From: Chrysoporthe austroafricana
Lineage: Eukaryota; Ascomycota; Sordariomycetes; Diaporthales; Cryphonectriaceae
NCBI GenBank assembly: GCA_001051155.2
Contig: JYIP02000008.1
Location: forward strand, 1,426,001-1,490,000
Reading direction: 5' to 3'
Length of the DNA: 64,000 bases
The position numbers and the translations under genes were made by a program. The first letter of the stretch is position 1; each line of letters opens with the position of its first letter. Under the pieces are notes generated by a model that was given only the letters and a program-made list of their open reading frames with translations, did no database searches and had not been told where the DNA came from. Shown here in pieces: positions 34,865 to 47,495 of the stretch.

Positions 34865-36264
34865 CTGGCCGGATGTGTGGGTGTGCGCTTGTCTTCTCGA
34901 GGTTTTTCAGGGGCTTGGGAGGTGAGGTTGGACTGTTCAACAGACAAGTGCTGGACCTCAACAAGACTGGGACAGGTCAGCTCAGTCACTCAAGATTCGC
35001 TTTCGTAATTCGAGCTAGTAGTCGCAGATAAATTTATCAGACTGCAGCATGACTTGCAGACTGCAGTGACGAGACGCGCACGAGATGTGGTAATTAATGA
35101 CGGCGGACACGACCGGTACGCGGAGAAGAAAGACAGGGAAACGACACCTCACATACCGTCACTGGCAAAAATAGTCGTCGAGGACAGGAACAATGCATTT
35201 GTGATTGATACAATGAGGCTTGAAATGAAGACAGGGCTTGTTTGAGCCTTAGGAGTGCCTGGAAGGTTAACCGTTCGAGTTTCTGAAGCTGTGGTGAAGC
35301 GGAGGAGACGTGATCTTGGATGGTGGAAGATCAACCTTGCGGCAAGCAAGCATCGGCTTTGGCTCTGGCTCTTGGGGGGGGGATCGGATAAGATAAGACA
35401 TCGTGAGGTAGTGCGTAACATTGTTATCAATTTTAGTATGCAAATTGCAGCTCAGCAGTCTCAAAATTGATAGTGGCTACTTATGACGGGCCTGCGATTC
35501 TAATTGACCGACCACCCTGCATCAGCAATCCCATTTTGCCTGCCCCGTGAACTTCCTGCTCTACCCGAGCACGGAGTAGCTTTTGTCGCATAGCTGCAGA
35601 ATTTAGGTCTGGAAATGCGACGGGTCCTTGCAACTCACATCCAAGGCTAATGCCAACATCTTCCTCTGTCTTAACAACTACGCACAGAGATTATGCATCT
35701 TCCATTTCCAGCATCGTGAAGGGGAACACTTGAACCCTACAAGTGGATGGCTGTAGGCTGAGGCTGGAAGGGATATGTCAACATCTCTTCCTCCATCAAC
35801 AAAATTAGAGAACCAAATGTAAACCACAAGGCAAACAAATGATCACTTCAAGATTTGAAAAATTTGGCCCATAAGCTTCCCGAGACGAGGAAGTCTGAAT
35901 TACAACCTCGGAGAGCTCCTGTCCATAGCCGCTGAAATTTTACCAAAAGCTCGTGGGAGCTGCAAATTTAATTTTGAGCTGGACACCTACTCCACCATCC
36001 ATGCAATTTCTATTCAGTGACCACTCTCTAACTTATTCAGACGACCTATTCCACCAATGCTGATACGTAGGCTTACATTATGTCAGTGTAAAGAGAGCGT
36101 GAACAATAGCAAGAGTCTGCTATTGTTGCTTGGTCCTGCTCTACCAAAGCCCCAGGGTTCACATAACCAACACAGACACAACTGACTCGCCTTGCCATCA
36201 TGACCTGGATTGTATTCGCTCATGTGCATGCTATCCCTTGTACCTATTGTAAGCCAATGGGTAT
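34865..36264. other. SIN3 promoter and leader region
   Basis: About 1.4 kb upstream of the SIN3 ATG and downstream of the FAS1 gene, both on the minus strand. Frames are short. Such long leaders are common for fungal regulatory genes, but no specific element is recognised. Confidence 0.5.
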
Positions 36265-37092
36265 CTATGAGGAATAATTCCGAACGCCCTTTAAAATCCA
36301 CTGCAAGCAAACAAGGATTAGCATCTTATGGCCATGGCAAAACGAAGTCTGGGAAGCTGGATCCCCCTCACACCCGGAAATTTCTAGGGGACACTTACAA
36401 CTTGGCCATTCTGAACTGAGCTCGCAACACTGTCCACCTCGATATTACCCGGTTGTATCTGCTAGAACGTCAGTCAATCTTCCTGCTATCGCCCAACCCT
36501 TCCTGACGGAATCACCCACCACTTTTGCACCGTCCCTACTCTCCCACCACAGCTCCCCCTCCCCACTCATCGCCTTGGCCTTCTCTCCCTCCTTCCACGG
36601 GTTCGCAGGCACCACATGCGCCTCTACAAACCGTCGAATATTCCTCTGCGCCCTCTCCCACCCTTCGTCTCCCTCGTAGGCCTCGGCGCCCAGCTTGTCG
36701 TACTCCTCAGGGTCCTCCCACGGCTTGCGAGGCAACTTCTCCATGGCACTGTTCAGCGGCGCGAGGACGGTCGAGCTCTGGCCCTCGTCGTCCAGCCGCC
36801 GCGACACGCCCTCGACGTCCCGCACCAGCCCGGCAAATATGTTTATAGACCGGTCGCGGCCCATCACGTCAGACAAGATCACAGTGCCAGGGCCGCCGGC
36901 AGGATGATCTGAGGGAGGATTCGTAGAGGGAGGCATCGCAGGGCGGGAGATATCGAGGATCGGGCGTTGTTCGTGGATGTCGTCGGCGCGGAGGGAGGGT
37001 GGCTTAGCGCGTTGAGAGCGGGGCTTGAGCGAACCGAGAGAGTAGGCGGTGGCGGCGCAGATTAGAAAAGCAGCGACAACAGTTAGCCTCAT
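36265..37092 (-). CDS. Small secreted fasciclin (FAS1) domain protein
   Basis: Three exons on the minus strand, 37092-36508, 36458-36399 and 36300-36265, give 226 residues. The start gives a signal peptide (MRLTVVAAFLICAATAYS). A FAS1 domain follows. DRSINIFAGLVRDVEGVSRRL leads to the H1 box TVLAPLNSAMEKLPRKPW, then RRFVEAHVVPANPWKEGE, IQPGNIEVDSVASSVQNGQ and the H2-like end VWILKGVRNY. The exon after 36508 was needed to restore this end: without splicing the frame stops at 36445 and loses the H2 box. The first intron (49 bases) has donor GTCAGG and a good CTGAC branch site; the second is GTAAGT...TTGCAG. FAS1 proteins mediate adhesion or cell-wall association. There is no GPI signal or membrane helix, so it is probably secreted or vacuolar. 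Confidence 0.85.
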
Positions 37093-39585
37093 GGTCGCTA
37101 TGGGCTGATACTTAGAACAGCAAGCGACGGTGGCTGTTGTAGGTTGTGGTGTAGGACGTTGAAGTGGTCTTGGTCCGCTGAGGTGACAGCGATAAGGAAT
37201 CAAAGATGACGTCGCCACTGCTGATAAATAGATACTGAACCCTAAGGACCTCTAGGCTACCCTCACCGCCCTAACAGTTGTTTCAGAGTGTAGCTCCGTG
37301 GCTTACTTTAACTCGTCCAACAATTTTAGCTCGACCATATATTTGCAAGAAGGATCCGAAATAGTATCTCTTCGAGTGAGAAGACATGTGCGAAGACGCA
37401 TATACTGATTCCGTCTCGCCTTGATTGGGCCTCACATCAAGGTTCAATGGAGGTCCTGCCGAAAACACTGACGAGACGCAACAGAGTCAACGGCACAGAT
37501 CGAATCAACACAAGCACACATCAGGACGCAACACTGCAGCCAGTGATAGACAATGTTCATGTTCACTAGCACGATTTCAAGAGGAGCCATGAGAACGCCT
37601 CTGATCGCTCCGTACAGATCTGTCGGATTTGAGGCTTATATAAACCATTTCCCTCATTATCCGCGCTCCTCTCTCCGACGACGTCGTCATTGCGTAGCTA
37701 ATCCTGTCGCATATCTCAACTTTAAGCTGAATAAATCAATTCTTGAGAATAAATTAGTAATGTATAAGAAGAGACATTAACGTTAATATTCCTTCCGGTC
37801 CAAACATGGGCTGTCTGGCCCGTGTCCAGTCCGGGCGTGTCGTTTATCCTGTCTGCATGGGCGAGCGGCGAGCCCTCTCTCTAGGCTTGCATCACTCTCG
37901 TTGTACTGTACAAACACGCAGTGCGGTGCAGCGACTGATACCCCCTCTGTCTGAGAACCGCCAACTTTGTGCATATCCTGAGCCAACCCTGCAGCCCGTA
38001 CAATAAATGTTACGGGATTCTAGCATCGTGCAATGGTCTCAGCTGTTTACTATAGGACCTCGGCTGCATGCACTGCAAGATCGTGAAGCACCTCGGGTTA
38101 ATAGTCTGCTTCTACGTTCGATTGAGCAACCTCTAGCACGGGCCGAATCAACACCCTCTTTTGAATCGAAGGCGTCTTCTCCTTTTATGAACCTTTAGGG
38201 AGTGCTATGATCTTTCCCTGCCCCAGATGTGTGGGAGGTAATGGTTTATCGGTAGATTGTGAGCAAGAGGCATATCGTCGTTGAGGAGCCGGTGTTTGCA
38301 GAAGCTACTCAACACCTCAGGGCTTGAGCACGAGAGATCATACACAAGACGCGACTTTCACATGCCGAAAGCATCCCGGGGCGGCAGGCAGTATGTGTAG
38401 GAGGCTGCATTAGGCTCTTCACGGGTTCAATCTCCTGAGCGCTCAGATGACCGCTCCTGATGGCCGATGAAAATAAGGCCTCTTGGCTGTGCGGCGGTTT
38501 CAGACAACATTCATCAGGGCTCAGCTCTGCAGCAGACTGCGCGGCCGCTATCCCTGGCCCCTGGCGCCCGGGGACCCGGCTCGACTATCTGACATGTGAA
38601 AATTGCCGCAGCGCAGCGCAGCGCAGCTCAACTCGTGACAGCGTGGTGACGGGGGAGAACAAGGCAGGGATTGCCGTCAAGGGACTGCCAAAGAAGTGGT
38701 AAAGTCTCCTGCAGCTAAGAACACCTCGAGCGAACCGAGAGCTAGTCGAAAACAATCATGAAATCCGCCGCCCTTCTCCGCGCTGGAAAACGCTTCTTTT
38801 CCCCGGATCCATAGGGAGGAAAGCACATCGATGGCGGGTGAATATGAAGGGGTCCCCTAACAAAGTACCCCCCCGCTAACGGAGTCAGTTGGGGGGCCCC
38901 ACCGAAGGAGGTCTCTTCCCCCACACCCGTAGAGAGCCCACTGAGCCTCGGCAACTTTTTCCCCGGCCATGACGCTGACCAGGAAGACGACGTGGGTCTG
39001 CGCCCGGTGCACTCTATAGCTCAGTACCCACACGCCCGCCACGTCGGTCAAGTTCGCCGCGAATTGCCCCAAATGGTCATCTTGGTTGCTACATAGCATC
39101 TCACTGAAGCCGCCAAAGTGCTCGAGGCTCAGGTCAGCGAGTGTTCTGATAATGTAGGCCGGGAGCAAGAAGAGGACCTCTAAGCATCTGTGATACGTAG
39201 CGCGTCCGAGAGCGGAAGACGACCAAGAAGGTAGGTCGCGAGAGTGTCTTCTGTTCAGGTGCCAGCTTGCAAAGGGCCCGGCCGATGATCCTTGCTAGTC
39301 GACCAACCTCGGCAAATCAGCGTGTCAGCAATAGAAATCGGCCCAGAAGAGAGTCTGGGGAAGGAGCCAAGCAACAGCCGAGAGACGTACGTGCCACTCG
39401 CTGCAGCTGCCACGAACGAACGTACTTGTACGATGCGCATATGACTTTCATTCTTTCCCACATTCCCAACTTTTCTCTTCATCACCACTTGGCTTCTTGG
39501 CCGTGCGCACACCTTCTGGGTCAGCATCTTGCCCTTCTCCTTCCCCGTCGCCACCATCACACCATATACTGAGTAACCAACCACA
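37093..39585. other. Divergent gene-poor region
   Basis: About 2.5 kb lies between the FAS1 gene and fumarate reductase. It contains a promoter and polyadenylation-like block (37637-37753, listed separately) and a minus-strand frame around 38857-39168 that looks coding but has no ATG-led model. No recognised family is present. Confidence 0.5.
37637..37753 (+). promoter_or_regulatory. TATA box followed closely by two AATAAA signals (solo-LTR-like)
   Basis: TATATAAA at 37637-37644 is followed by a CT-rich leader and then AATAAA at 37730-37735 and 37748-37753. A promoter and polyadenylation signals within about 115 bases, with no gene between, is the usual arrangement inside a retrotransposon LTR. 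No matching second LTR, primer-binding site or integrase was found, so this is only a suggestion. Confidence 0.3.
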
Positions 39586-41716
39586 ATGGCACCAAGAGTG
39601 ATCGTTGTTGGCGGCGGCTGTAAGTCTCAACGCCGGCTGGGTTGCGCCGGGATTCCGGGTTCCGATCACATGCCACCGTCACCATCGTCGCCGTCCACAA
39701 ACCCGTACTGACAGGGCATCAACAGTGTCCGGGTTGAGCGCTGCGCATACTGTTTACTTGGCCGGTGGAAATGTTGTTGTTCTCGACAAGCAAGGTAAAG
39801 ACGATCCATCATCTGTGCGGCCGGGCTGGCTAGCGATCGTCTCATGATCTGACCTGAGCTCCCCCTTCGTGACAGGCTTCTTCGGCGGCAACTCCACAAA
39901 GGCCACCTCCGGCATCAACGGTGCCCTGACGAGGACACAGGTCGACCTCGGCATCCAGGACAGCGTCAAGCAGTTCTACGAGGACACCTACAAGTCCGCC
40001 AGAGACAAGGTCAGGCCGGAACTCGTCAAGGTCCTGACCTACAAGTCCGCCGCCGCGGTAGAGTGGCTGCAGGATGTCTTCAACCTGGATCTCACCTTGG
40101 TCTCGCGGTTAGGGTAAGCGCATGAACCCGAATCACCCAGTCCGCATCTTCGAATGCTGACCTTCCCTCGCAGAGGTCACTCCCAGCCGCGGACCCACAG
40201 AGGTCACGATGCCAAATTCCCCGGCATGGCCATCACATACGCTCTCATGCAGAGGCTCGAGGAGCTCGCCGAGACTGAGCCCGATCGGGTCGAGATTATC
40301 AAGAAGGCACGCGTCACAAGCCTGAACAAGGAAGGCAACACCATCACTGGTGTCAAATATGAGTTCAACGGGGAGGAGCTCAGCTTGGACGGTCCTGTCG
40401 TGCTGGCCACAGGTGGCTATGCCGCGGACTTCAGCGAGACCTCTCTGCTGAAGAAGCACAGACCCGATACCTTTGGCCTGGCCACTACGAACGGCGCTCA
40501 CGCCACTGGTGACGGTCAGAAGATGGTCATGGCCATCGGCGGAAACGGAATCGACATGGAGTCCGTCCAGGTCCACCCTACTGGTCTGGTTGATCCCAAG
40601 GACCCCGGCTCCAAGTGGAAGTTCTTGGCTGCCGAGGCTCTACGTGGTGAGGGCGGTCTTCTGTTGAACAGCGACGGTGACCGGTTCTGTGATGAGCTGG
40701 GTCACAGAGACTACGTCTCGGGCATGATGTGGAAGGAGAAGGAGAAGGGCAAGTGGCCTATCCGGCTCTGTCTTAACTCCAAGGCTTCCAACACTCTGGA
40801 CTTCCACACCCGCCACTACTCTGGTCGCGGTCTCATGAAGAAGATGACCGGCAAGGAATTGGCTCAGCAGATTGGCTGCTCCCCAGAACACCTGCAGAAG
40901 ACCTTCCAGACTTACAACGCCATCGCAGAGGGCAAGCAGAAGGACCCATGGGGCAAGAAATTCTTCCACAACATGCCCCTTGACGTCGACGATGACTTCC
41001 ACGTCTCTGTCATGGAGCCGGTGCTTCACTTCACCATGGGTGGTATCGAGATCAATGACAAGGCCCAGGTTCTCAACAGCGAGAAGAAGCCCTTCGACGG
41101 TCTCTTCGCCTGCGGTGAGCTCGCCGGTGGTGTCCACGGTGCCAACCGTCTCGGTGGCTCGTCCCTGCTTGGCTGTGTCGTTTACGGTCGCGTTGCGGGT
41201 GACACCTCCAGCAACTACCTGTTCCAGCAGGCCCTCAAGGGCGCTGGCACTCCTGCCGCCCGCCTGGGCCAGATCTCCCTGCACCTCGATCCCGCCGCCG
41301 GCCGCGTTACCCTCGACTGGTGTTCGAGCGGCGGCTCCGGTGCCTCCACCAGTGCTGGCGTGACACCGCAGGCCAGCACATCCAGGGCGGGTCCTTCTCC
41401 CAAGGAAGGCGGCAAAGATGCAGCGAAGCCCAACAACCCCAAGGAGTTTCAGGTACCTGAGAAGGAGTTCACCATGGAAGAGGTTGCCAAGCACAACAAG
41501 AAGGACGACTTGTGGGTCGTTGTCAAGGGCTGCGTGATGGACTTGTCCAACTGGCTGGATGAGCACCCTGGCGGCCCCCAAGCCATCATGAACTTCATGG
41601 GCAGGGACGCTACGGAGGAATTTGAGATGTTGCACGATGACGAGGTCATCCCGAAATATGCGCCACAGCAGGTCATTGGCAGGGTAAAAGGCCAGACGCC
41701 GAGCTTGGAGCTGTAG
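39586..41716 (+). CDS. OSM1: Soluble fumarate reductase with C-terminal cytochrome b5 domain
   Basis: Four exons, 39586-39619, 39726-39794, 39876-40113 and 40174-41716, give 627 residues. The N-terminus PRVIVVGGGLSGLSAAHTVYLAGG is the FAD-binding Rossmann loop, and GFFGGNSTKATSGINGA the conserved flavin-contact loop. The body has HDAKFPGMAITYAL, HPTGLVDPKDPG and AAEALRGEGGLLLN, the substrate-binding and active-site segments of FAD_binding_2 fumarate reductases, and ends the flavoprotein part with LFACGELAGGVHGANRLGG. A linker leads to a cytochrome b5 domain whose heme ligands are His578 (in DEHPGG) and His601 (in EMLHDDEV). The yeast homologues Osm1 and Frd1 reduce fumarate with reduced flavin to reoxidise FADH2, mainly during oxygen shortage; the b5 fusion is common in filamentous ascomycetes. 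Confidence 0.94.
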
Positions 41717-44700
41717 AGGGGTCGTTGAGTCGGGGAAACGTGTCCTCCCGGCCGGGAGTAGTTGTAAACAATGTAGACCGGCATTGGCGGTGAAGTACCG
41801 AAGACTACAGTCTGACAGGCACGGCAACTTTCTTGGGTATCAACACAGCATGGGCTGTTTTACAACGCGGAGTGGACGGAGAAAACGGATCAGTCTATGT
41901 TTGATGGATGATGAGATGAGTGTTAATGGTTGTCATACTGCTGTATTCAATAGGCATTTCTTCTTGTCCACTTGTTCCTACTTGCCAATATTGTCTCGTG
42001 CTTGCAAAGGCGCTCAACTTTGCCATACTCCACAGCCAATGGCCAACACAAATACAACATCCTTTCAGGCATTCGGCACCATGTTCACAGCGCCTTAAAG
42101 ACCACACCACAGAGCTGAAGGCGTACGCTGGGTCATCCTACCCTCCTCCTGAATGCTTTCTGCTACCAAATACCGATGCCTGGAGGCTTACCCGACCAGG
42201 CGGCACAAAGGGCCTGTTTTTTCGGGAGTGTTGACGGTCATCATGATATTACGGGGGCAGTCTCAAGAACAGGAGCCGGATAAAATCCGTGATTGGAGGG
42301 TACAGTGTATATGTATGTATACAGATCAGAACGATCCTCGTCGCCTGGATGTCGGTGTTGAGATGCGGGCGCAGCAGCACTCGCACGCTGACTACTCCGT
42401 CTCTCACCGGAGGCTCATCCCCCTCCCCCCGTGTCTCTGTACCCTCTCTCACCTAACTAACTCCCCGACCATCGCAGGCATGAGCTGGCCGCTCCTGGCT
42501 CTCGGCCTTTCGGGCGCCGTGCACCTAGCCAGTTATGTAATGCCTTCCGAGGACTCGAGTTGGGTCGGGACTCGCGATCGGCGGAGCTCGGGGTTGAGAG
42601 ACGTGGAGTATGACCTGGGAGAGGGGTTGTTCAGTTGGTGACACTGGTCACCATCATGCACAGGGTGGACTAAGGCACCTGCTATCAGGAATCGACACCG
42701 TGGCCATCCAACTTACTGGTATCCGCGGGTGGACCAGCAGATGTAATTTGGTAAGCCAAGGCGGTGCAAGAAAGAGGAAGAACGTCGCCAGACTGATAGA
42801 GAGAGATTTCCAACCGAGCGATGGAAGTATAGTAAGATGATAGTCTCTGTAGGGAGGCGTGGAATGCAACGTCTCACCCCGCGAGACAAGGTTGCCCAAG
42901 TGACCACTGCGGCTGAGAGCACAAAAGGCTGAGGGGGATGTTGCGGTCGCCCATTCACGTGTTTCGTCCGCCACGAGTTCTCCGTCGACTCGACGTGCCG
43001 AGGATTGTTTCGTCAAGGCTCATCCATGGTCGCATGTCGTGCTCGCCCGGTCGGCGCAGTGCTGTGTAACGATTGGGGACCGCCGATGCAGTACAACAGG
43101 AGTCTCTGTGCAGGCAGAGGAGCTCTGTCCCTGTCCGGTCCACACCCAGCACTCTCAACTTCCGCTCCGGCATGTGATCCCTTCTCTTCCAGCCGTCTTC
43201 AGCCGAGTCTGACGGTGTCCGAATTCAAGCGTAATTTCCTCCGGGCCAAGGAGATTGGCTCTCTCGTCCCTCGGTCCTCTTCAGGCGGGGGACATTGTCC
43301 GACGCTTCAGCAGCTGCCTGGAGGAGAGGTCACACGAGGTAAGCCCTTGGCGTCCGTCCGCTAGAAGAGGACGTCACGGTCTGTGTTGTGACGCCGAGAT
43401 CAGCCGCCTGTCTCAATAGACCCATCCATGTGTTCATGGCGGGAGTTGCCAAGGCGGCCTTGCGGTGACCCAGGCGTGCCATGCAGCCACCAGGTAGGTA
43501 ATCAACGGAAAGGATGACGGCTACGCACGGAGCGGCCGTGAACGAAGACCTGCTTGCCGTCCTTGCATAATGCAGGCCACCGGGCTGAAGGAGCGGTATG
43601 CAGTACGGGTGAGATCGTCTTCGCGTTTTCGAGCCGCATCAGCATCGATCAGGGACAGCACAGGCAAGCGACGGTCATCCTCAATGGGCGGCACGCGATG
43701 AGTAAGAGCAAATCCGGAGCAAGCGGGCCATTGGACTGAAAGGATGGAGTGAACCACATGGGATGCCCGTATATGTCAGATCTGCTCGGGCGGTGGGGCT
43801 ATGGGCGAGCCTGTATTCACCCTGGTGCTGGAAGAAGCTCGAAATACAGCCCGGCAGAGGCCGTTGGACCCATCGCATCCTGTGACTCGATCTGTGTTCG
43901 ACAAATAGCTCAACGGGAAGGGATATATCACCGTGGTATCCAGCACCAGCGTCGAAATGCTCCCCTCATGTACGTGCTATTGGGCTCAGTGGATGTCGAA
44001 GGCTCGCTCGCGCCATTATGTCCCCCATTCGCCCCCAGGCACTTGAATCGCCTGAGTGTAGTATCTGATGCTAAGCCCTCCCGAGCGCCACCAGTCCACC
44101 TATTGGTGAAAATGACTCGACGGCAACCATGTCCACAAGCAGGGGCAGAGGAGCTGTCACCAACAGCCGACTGTCTATCAGTTGCCAGGTTGGCACTGGC
44201 CGTCGTGGGGACTGTTGGCACCAGTAGAAGTCCGGAGTGCATACTTCCGCCGTACCCCGGTGATCATCCACGGCAGTCCGTCTCAGCGAGGAAGGCGCTC
44301 ACATGCGTCCCCCCACGATAAGCCATAGGGTCGTTGACATGTGAGAGGTGATCTCGTCAGGGGAATATAGCGAAAATAGGTCTCAGAGGGATGCCATCCA
44401 CCAGACCCGCCACCCATACCCATCTAGACAAGCGGCAGAGAACGCCACGAAATCGTATCCTCCATCGACCAGCTTGCCGATTACCGACGCGCTCGAAGGA
44501 AGGCCTCGACATGGGCCTGCTGCATATGGACCGACTTTGTTAGCCGAGAGGTTTCAGGTAGCACATGGCGTCTGCGCATTTGATGACGCTCGTAGTCACT
44601 GCATTGTCCCTTGCCAGGTGGAGGTAAGCCCAACAGCATATGTGGCCACAGCATCCAGGTGCGTGATAGGCGAGCGAGTTCCGCCGGCTGCAGCCACGTT

Positions 44701-47495
44701 TGAGGCGATCTGGAGTCTGACGAACGGTGTGCTCCGGAGGCGTCTGCCGACGGCGCGCGGCACCCTAGAAAGGAACCTGCTTCGCCCGCGGCCCAGGGTT
44801 CCCTCCAGGCCCTGAGGCCAGATCGAGGGACCACGAGGAGAGCCGTGCTCATGCGTGTCGTGAGAACTTATGCGTGACGAAAAGGCTCCTGCCGCCAGGC
44901 ACCGCAGATGGCTAAGCCAAGGCTGTCACCGAAGCAGCACAGGCTGGCGCGCTGGCGAGACGAGTTCCCGATGCAGGATTCGCGGCGCTAACCTCGTCAA
45001 GCGATGGATCAGGTCGGGGAAGAAGCGAAGGATTGCGGGATGCTCACCTCGCGGGAAGCGTCCTAGCTGATTCCGGCGGGGCCTAGAGTGCCCCGCGAAC
45101 GGTTCCCTGGCACTGTGATAAGGTTTTGCGTATTCGTATGCGAAACCTTCTGTAATCATGAGAGAAATCTCTGTCCCCGGCACGAGGTATTGTTATGCTG
45201 AGAAGAGAGGGCGGGGGCCGCGTTGGGAGCCTGGGGTGAGGTCGGGTGCCGAGGCAGGTTGGCGTCGCCAAGCCGAAGGGCATGAATCTCTGCACGAAAG
45301 CGCGCGAGCCCACAAGGCTGATGAGTGTCGGGGCGAGATCATAAAGGACACCGTTCTGGAGTCTGGAGGGGTTCGGCTTGTAGGAGCACGGAAGCTTCAA
45401 TCCATCGTGTCAGGGCCTCTTGACGAGGCTGGTGAAGATCACCGCGGAGGTGGAGGCAGAGGTGTCCAGGCTCCGGACAAATCCGGGGTAAACCAACCCA
45501 CCCAGTGCGGTTGAGTCGCTTCTGGGAGAGCCTCGCACCGTATACGCCGGCGTGATGCTGTGTGATGCCGTGCGACGCAGGTGTCATCCCCCCCGCCGAA
45601 CTTCTTGTGCTGCCTGTGTTCCTGTTGGGGTCCAACATGAGCAGAAGCGGTGGTCTGTTCGTCATCAGGATCCCTGTCACAACGCTGTCGTCACAGGACG
45701 CATCCAACATCGAATCACTTGGGAGAGTGCTGTCGCTGACTCGCCGTCGCGGCTGTGTGGTGAAGACACTCGGTAAGGGCTGCCGGAAGGAGGAACGAGG
45801 GCTCAGGACCACAATCTCAGAAGCCAAGCCGACACACCGTCCGAAGTACATACTATGTAGCAGGCGATCAGCTGGACCATCTGTCGATGATCGTCCAGCC
45901 GAAGCTTTTCGTCAACCAGCTGTGATAATACTTGTTGCCCGTCGAATACTTGGCAATGTGATCTGTAGTCTGCAGGGCAGCATGGCAGCCACATCCTCCA
46001 GTCACTGCCAGTCAATGGAGTTCCCCAGCGGACTGTCAATCAGATGCAGAGTCTCCTTGCATTCAGGTGATCCAGGAGGTGTGTGTCCCGGCTGTGGAGG
46101 GCGGGCGATGTCACCATGTCAATGTCGAGCTAGACTCGATTGGCCAGCCTTAAGTCGGGTCTGGTTCCACACGAAGCCTCCGGGCCCTCTCTGCCTTGTC
46201 TGCCGAGCGACACAACTATAAGCTCTTCACGCCAGCGGTGGCCAACACACAAGTACGCCAGAGGACGCCATGAGATGCCGTGTCGTGGGCCCGTGAGACG
46301 TCGGAGCGAGCACAAAGGGACGAGCTCAGGGGGGCCGGGGTGAGGGGGGCATGGGACGGCGTATCCTAGTGAGATTTGGTCCTGAAAGTAGCTTGGCACG
46401 CCTGGTACTCGGTAGCCATCGCTTAGGTGCTCGTGGTGGTGTACTGGGTACCGCAGTACCGGTAGCTGGTATTGCTTAGCCGGCGTACCGGGCGACTGGA
46501 ACTCTGGGTCTCAACGGGCTCCAGCCTGCTCGTGGCCGACATCCCTGGACGGCCCAGCCGCTACTTTTGATATGACGAGCAGGCGATAAGGCTTCTCTGG
46601 CCCAGGCTGTTAGTCGGACGGGAAAGTACGGATCTGCGCCGGAATACCTCGTGCAGAGGGCGCATCGTCGCAGTGCAAGCCAGCTCGAAATGAACATCGG
46701 GGAGAGGCGCTGGAGGGCTTGGCTCCAGGAGGGGCAGGCTAGCGCCTGAGTGGTCACTAAGGCAGAGGCACGCCCCAAGCTGGTCAGGGAAAACGCCCCA
46801 TACGACGCGGCAGGGCCACTGAGCTTACCACTAACCCCTTCCCCTCCCCCCAAAGGAGCCCGCTAGTCCAGCCCTTTGGCCCAATCAGGGCCCGACCCCC
46901 CAGGATGGGCCAGCTGATCGCCCTCTTCCCCATTGTGAACCCCAGGCCTTCTGGCAGTTCTGTGCGTGCCCTTGAGGCACCCTTGCCCGCCATTTTCCAT
47001 GCCCATTTCCACTTTCACTTCCACCTCTGCCCCGAGTCCCAGCCCGCTGGTTCTGGTCCCAGTCCCCCCGTCGATACCCCCCAGTCCCCAGCCTGCTGGC
47101 CCAGAGTCTGAAAGAGCCTGCGAGTCCCTCTCCTCGTCCCCATTCTTCGTTCCCCATCTGACCGGTCGCTGACCTGCGCACTGCACCTCTCCACCTGATC
47201 CCATCCGCCCCATCCACTCTGTCCCATTAACCTTTAACTCCTTGTCCCTCTGTCTTCGTCAACCTCGTCCCGTCGGCCCTCGAACCACCTCTTTCCGCCT
47301 GTGGACCAGACCTCGCCGGCGCCTGCTGCGACCGTCCACGGCCATTGCTCCTGCAAATGGTCGTCCACGAGACCAATCGTCGAGTCTGCCGCCGACTACC
47401 ACGCCCACGATACCTCGAGACGAGACCCACCCGTCGACACACCGAGACGAGACCCCATCCAAGGAACGTGGCTTGACGGGCCCAACTCCTTCACC
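41717..47495. other. Long region with no recognised gene
   Basis: About 5.8 kb of ordinary base composition between fumarate reductase and the hexose transporter. Several frames of 100-220 codons exist on both strands (for example 43749-44321 plus and 45562-46221 plus), but none shows a domain, a splice pattern or a coherent composition, and opposite-strand frames overlap them. At 42453-42480 a branch-site-like CTAAC and TCGCAG acceptor precede a short frame MSWPLLALGLSGAVHLASYV. GT-rich GGTAC words cluster near 46440-46490. The final 150 bases form the CT-rich leader of the transporter. Confidence 0.5.

Noticed and set aside
36445..36507. Stop at 36445 as the end of the FAS1 protein
   Set aside because: The unspliced frame loses the conserved IQPGNIEVDSVAS and VWILKGV segments. 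Two introns restore them.
38395..38460. GGGTTCAATCTCC, like a tRNA T-arm
   Set aside because: The flanking sequence does not form a cloverleaf with conserved D-arm and anticodon stem.
43749..44321. 190-codon plus-strand frame
   Set aside because: There is no recognisable family, and the first codons lie in sequence with no promoter-like features. It is probably a chance frame.
45562..46221. 219-codon plus-strand frame in the gene-free region
   Set aside because: It has no domain and no splice structure. A minus-strand frame of 170 codons overlaps it, and its composition gives no preference for either.
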